Assembly: GCA_919902495.1 (NCBI GenBank)
Contig: CAKKRC010000054.1
Location: 1-37,361, forward strand
DNA length: 37,361 bases
Reading direction: 5' to 3'
Origin: Nitrospiria bacterium
GTDB taxonomy: Bacteria; Nitrospirota; UBA9217
The stretch's first letter is position 1; the number at the start of each line of letters is the position of its first letter. The translations under genes were made by a program, and so were the position numbers. Below the pieces are notes generated by a model, which was given only the letters and a program-made list of their open reading frames with translations, did no database searches and was not told the origin of the DNA. Below are positions 34,486-37,361 of the stretch, piece after piece.

Positions 34486-35941
34486 TGAGACAGCCTTTCC
34501 TAAAATACACAAGTGGAATACGTGCTCTGCGTTTTTCTCCGTCGGCACCCGTCCAGGAGATAGTCTCTTCACCTTCTGGTGAAACTTCCCCGTGTCTTGT
34601 TGCTGTGAAGAGATAACCGACGATACTGCCGAGCCCCTGCTGGGCGGGATATTTGTTGAGGATATCTTTTATCGTCGTCTGACCAGTGAGGTCGGTCATA
34701 GCAACGATGTTCCGCTCGAGCTCCTTCATATTGATCTCGGAATTTGCAACCATAGAACCGACCGCGTCTAAAGATAGCTTTGGCAGCCTGCCCATGGTGA
34801 TGCCTATGTCAACGTGGTGGTAGAACGGATCGTAGAGGAGCATTTGCGCTACAGAGGAAAACTTGACGCTGGTAAGGTCCAGGGTAAAGCCGATTTTGGC
34901 GTGCGGGCTGATATCATTTTTGATATCTCGCGCCAGCAGCTGCGCCTCCTTCAGCAACTCCGTGAAACGCCGGTGTTCAAGGTACTCGCGGTTCGTGACA
35001 TATTGTTTAAGGCTCCGAGCAAAGAATTGTAGCGTTTCCTGAACCTCGGTTGCGCGGGCCAGAAGAACGCGGGTCATGCCAGAGAGAAACTTCCGCTCTT
35101 CACGCGTAAGAGACGGCGCAAACTCCCTTTCCATAATCTGCTCAATTGCATCGTCGAGGCCGGCGCTCTGCTTGATGTCCGTAAGCAGGACCCAAAACGC
35201 CTTGAATGTTTTTCCGGCTTCGCTTTCCGCTATGCGATCGACGCCAGCAAAAAGCTCTTCAAGCACTCCTCCCCTGCTCTCCTCTGACTCCAGGATCTCT
35301 TCTCGGAGCTGCTGGTTCAGACTATTGAACTTGTCCCGAACCTGCCGAAATTCGTTAGTAAGTTCGTAGACAAGGTTGAGAATCTCCCTGGTTCGTTCCA
35401 GGGATTTCTCTTTTGACAGTGGCTCATTATTACCGGACCTGATTTTATCGATCGTGTCCTGAATACGCCGTTGTTCTTCCAGAAGGGATTGAATACGCGA
35501 GTCCGGGTTAGGATCAGTATCGGAAGCCAACTGGGCGAGCTGCTGGATAACGATCGACAGACGACTTTCTGTAGCAACTGTCCTTTTTTGCGCGAGGTGG
35601 TCGATATAACTTACTGCTTGAAGTGCGCTAGCGCTTAGTTCATATACTTCCTCCCCTGTTGCACGATCGATGAAGCGCTCAAGGTAGCCATTAGTGACCC
35701 ATTGGCGAATGAGCGGTCTCGCATCGTCTGTGGTTATGTCGGTAAAACCCTGCTCTTTCAGTAGCACTAGGTCATGCGTCACCCGTTCGTGAAGGATAGA
35801 GCTGGCAAGTCGGCGTTCTCCATCAAACAAGTGGTGCGACAAAAGCGCAACATATTCAGGAGCGAGATCGGCCGCGAGGAGCGACCACGCCGCTTCTTGC
35901 CGCAGCTGTTTGTTATAGGCAACCTTTTGAACGGTCTTCAT
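34454..35941 (-). CDS. jetA: Wadjet subunit JetA (DUF3375, kleisin)
   Basis: JetA is the MukF-like kleisin subunit of the Wadjet condensin. The 495-residue protein has an N-terminal winged-helix region (WSLLAADLAPEYVALLSHHLF, RPLIRQWVTNGYLERFID, EEVYELSASALQAVSYID), a helical middle (SRIQSLLEEQRRIQDTIDKI) and a C-terminal beta region (SIVGYLFTATRHGEVSPEGEE, SWTGADGEKRRARIP). The length is as expected for DUF3375. It is the first gene of jetABCD, so the operon promoter should lie in 35942-36072; the ribosome site is weak (GAGAATGAG). Confidence 0.92.
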   Translation of the reverse strand: MKTVQKVAYNKQLRQEAAWSLLAADLAPEYVALLSHHLFDGERRLASSILHERVTHDLVLLKEQGFTDITTDDARPLIRQWVTNGYLERFIDRATGEEVYELSASALQAVSYIDHLAQKRTVATESRLSIVIQQLAQLASDTDPNPDSRIQSLLEEQRRIQDTIDKIRSGNNEPLSKEKSLERTREILNLVYELTNEFRQVRDKFNSLNQQLREEILESEESRGGVLEELFAGVDRIAESEAGKTFKAFWVLLTDIKQSAGLDDAIEQIMEREFAPSLTREERKFLSGMTRVLLARATEVQETLQFFARSLKQYVTNREYLEHRRFTELLKEAQLLARDIKNDISPHAKIGFTLDLTSVKFSSVAQMLLYDPFYHHVDIGITMGRLPKLSLDAVGSMVANSEINMKELERNIVAMTDLTGQTTIKDILNKYPAQQGLGSIVGYLFTATRHGEVSPEGEETISWTGADGEKRRARIPLVYFRKGCLNGKQKHARKR

Positions 35942-36072
35942 AACTCATTCTCAATGGCAGAGAAGATTCAGGAAACGACATATGAAGCATTTCTTGCAAA
36001 GAACGCAAACATAGCTAAATATCTTAACCATGCTTTCTGCAAATGAGATTTGGCACCAAGTTTCCCCTTACA

Positions 36073-37260
36073 CTACCGAGATAAAGATATCCGCTTGAAT
36101 TCCTCACCAAGAAAATCGAATTTACGTTCAAACAATGCGGCAAGCTTGTCGTCTGCAGTAGCAAACAATATTTGCCTACTCTTATTTATGGCAATTTCCC
36201 TCAAATAATCCAAAAACGATAAAGCATTCATATCATCCACATGTGCAACCGGATCATCAAGAAGAATCAAAGGTGGAGCATTCTCCAGTTTCTCATTAAG
36301 ACATAAGAATATTGACAAAGCAAGGGCCGCACGTTGTCCAGCGCTGATTTCCGACACCGAAACGCGGGATTCTTTGTCATTATATATCCTCACTAATTTC
36401 AACTCCCCGCTGAGATCGTTTCCTTTTTTCACATGCTCAATCCCTGCAAACTCGTGGGGCGCGTGAATTGACGTGAATATTTCACTAATTCTCTTTTGAT
36501 TCCGAGATATAAATTCTGAAACTACGTTATCAATACTATGCTTATTAATTATTATTTCAAGAACAGACTTGACCGTCTTGCAGCGTTTGAAGCGGCCATC
36601 AGCCTCAACGCGGTCTTTTTCTAATACGCTAAGTTCCTCTGTCAACTGCTGAAGCTGAGTGCTGCGTTTCTTCTCATTTTCCTTTTCTTTAACAAACTCC
36701 TTCACAAGCCCCGCCACAACGTCAATTCCGCGCACTATCTTATTCAGCGAATCAACTTTATCGATTTGCGCAATATCGTGTATAGCGCGGTATTTTTCTT
36801 GGCAGTCCCTTATCAAAAATATTCTTTCGTTTATTATTATCACAGCCTCGTCTGCCGATACGACTTGCCTGCCAAGACTTTTAACTAATTCTTTAATAGC
36901 AATTAACAATTCCTTTCTTGTAGCCGATATCTTTTCTAATTCAGCTGATAGCTTTTGTAAGTCTTCCTCAACTTTAGATTGTTCTTTTTGCCACGTGGCT
37001 AAATTGAACGCTCGTCTACTTTGATTCTGTTTATCCACAGCACTGCGAAATTCATCAAGAAGCTCTGCATATTCTTCCTCACTATAACCATTTTCTGTCA
37101 GCCGCTTGAGGTACGCCCTTATCGCCTGCAGTTGACTTTGCTTATTATCCAGTTTCTTTACTTTATTTTTCGCTTCTTCAAGTAATTCGGAAATTGGAGT
37201 ATTCTTTAGGAGACTTAGTTTGCCGGCAAGCTCATCTAAGCGCTGCATAATCACATTCAT
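36073..37260 (-). CDS. C-terminal half of an SMC/RecN-like ATPase, lacking Walker A
   Basis: The 395-residue product has a long coiled coil (about 1-250) and then the C-terminal half of an ABC-type ATPase: signature VSVSEISAGQRAALALS (Ser306-Gln309), Walker B LILLDDP (331-337), the D-loop DPVAHVDD and a terminal switch region (ILFATADDKLAAL). It has no Walker A, which in SMC, SbcC and RecN proteins lies at the N-terminus. The reading frame upstream of the ATG is closed by a TGA about 84 bases upstream, so it does not run on in frame to an N-terminal half at the window edge. It may be half of a two-gene ATPase or a broken gene. It is visibly AT-rich compared with most of the window, a sign of transfer. 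It is adjacent to jetA on the same strand. Confidence 0.75.
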   Translation of the reverse strand: MNVIMQRLDELAGKLSLLKNTPISELLEEAKNKVKKLDNKQSQLQAIRAYLKRLTENGYSEEEYAELLDEFRSAVDKQNQSRRAFNLATWQKEQSKVEEDLQKLSAELEKISATRKELLIAIKELVKSLGRQVVSADEAVIIINERIFLIRDCQEKYRAIHDIAQIDKVDSLNKIVRGIDVVAGLVKEFVKEKENEKKRSTQLQQLTEELSVLEKDRVEADGRFKRCKTVKSVLEIIINKHSIDNVVSEFISRNQKRISEIFTSIHAPHEFAGIEHVKKGNDLSGELKLVRIYNDKESRVSVSEISAGQRAALALSIFLCLNEKLENAPPLILLDDPVAHVDDMNALSFLDYLREIAINKSRQILFATADDKLAALFERKFDFLGEEFKRISLSR

Positions 37261-37361
37261 TTTTTTCAGCTCGCGAATTGTTTTCTTAATTACTGCTATC
37301 TTATCTACTAGTACAGCGTAAAATAAGTTCTTGCTAGTTAATGCTTTTCATGGCACACTCT

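Overview
The window looks like chromosomal DNA of a Gram-negative, probably anaerobic or facultative bacterium of the Desulfobacterota or Nitrospirota type. The clues are a modular NADH-linked iron-sulfur oxidoreductase, a Tat-exported ferredoxin-type aldo-keto reductase, a small cytochrome c, a response regulator with a DUF4388 (PATAN) domain, and many exported DUF proteins of kinds common in those phyla. No rRNA, tRNA or CRISPR array was seen, so the taxonomy is a guess.

Positions 1-3606 (minus strand) hold four tightly packed genes: a NuoE-like subunit, a NuoF/HndC-like subunit, a subunit repeating the NuoF C-terminal iron-sulfur module, and the start of a NuoG/HndD/FdhA-like subunit cut by the window edge. 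Together they would move electrons between NAD(P)H and a catalytic subunit outside the window. Positions 4021-8003 (plus strand) carry a response regulator-PATAN-J-like-TPR protein and an exported DUF6600/FecR-like protein. Positions 8192-18957 are almost all minus strand and are a string of small housekeeping and envelope genes: two tiny lysine-rich proteins, DUF1847, a TPR remnant, DUF6599 with the aldo-keto reductase, DoxX, AHSA1, a cytochrome c, a secreted TPR protein, a membrane protein, a receiver-only regulator and a DUF3494 ice-binding-like protein. Positions 19461-21366 (plus strand) are a compact TlpA-like/DUF4266/DUF3570 operon. Positions 21836-25944 (minus strand) hold two large exported proteins, DUF3857-transglutaminase and DUF3999-like.

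Positions 26199-28470 are the most unusual stretch. Five copies of a palindromic repeat lie between small minus-strand genes. Each copy has 11-bp arms held exactly 20 bp apart. On the minus strand each copy also contains promoter-like boxes, best in the first copy (TTGACG, 17 bp, TATAAT). Three copies also share a tail. A 123-bp, nearly identical piece of the DUF3999-like gene sits between two of the copies. The whole looks like an array of shuffled promoter-operator units and small genes.

Positions 29324-35941 (minus strand) are a complete Wadjet anti-plasmid system in the order jetA, jetB, jetC, jetD with overlapping genes. Upstream of it is an AT-rich gene for the C-terminal half of an SMC/RecN-like ATPase without a Walker A motif. 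This end of the window is visibly more AT-rich than the first 26 kb and is probably an acquired defence region.
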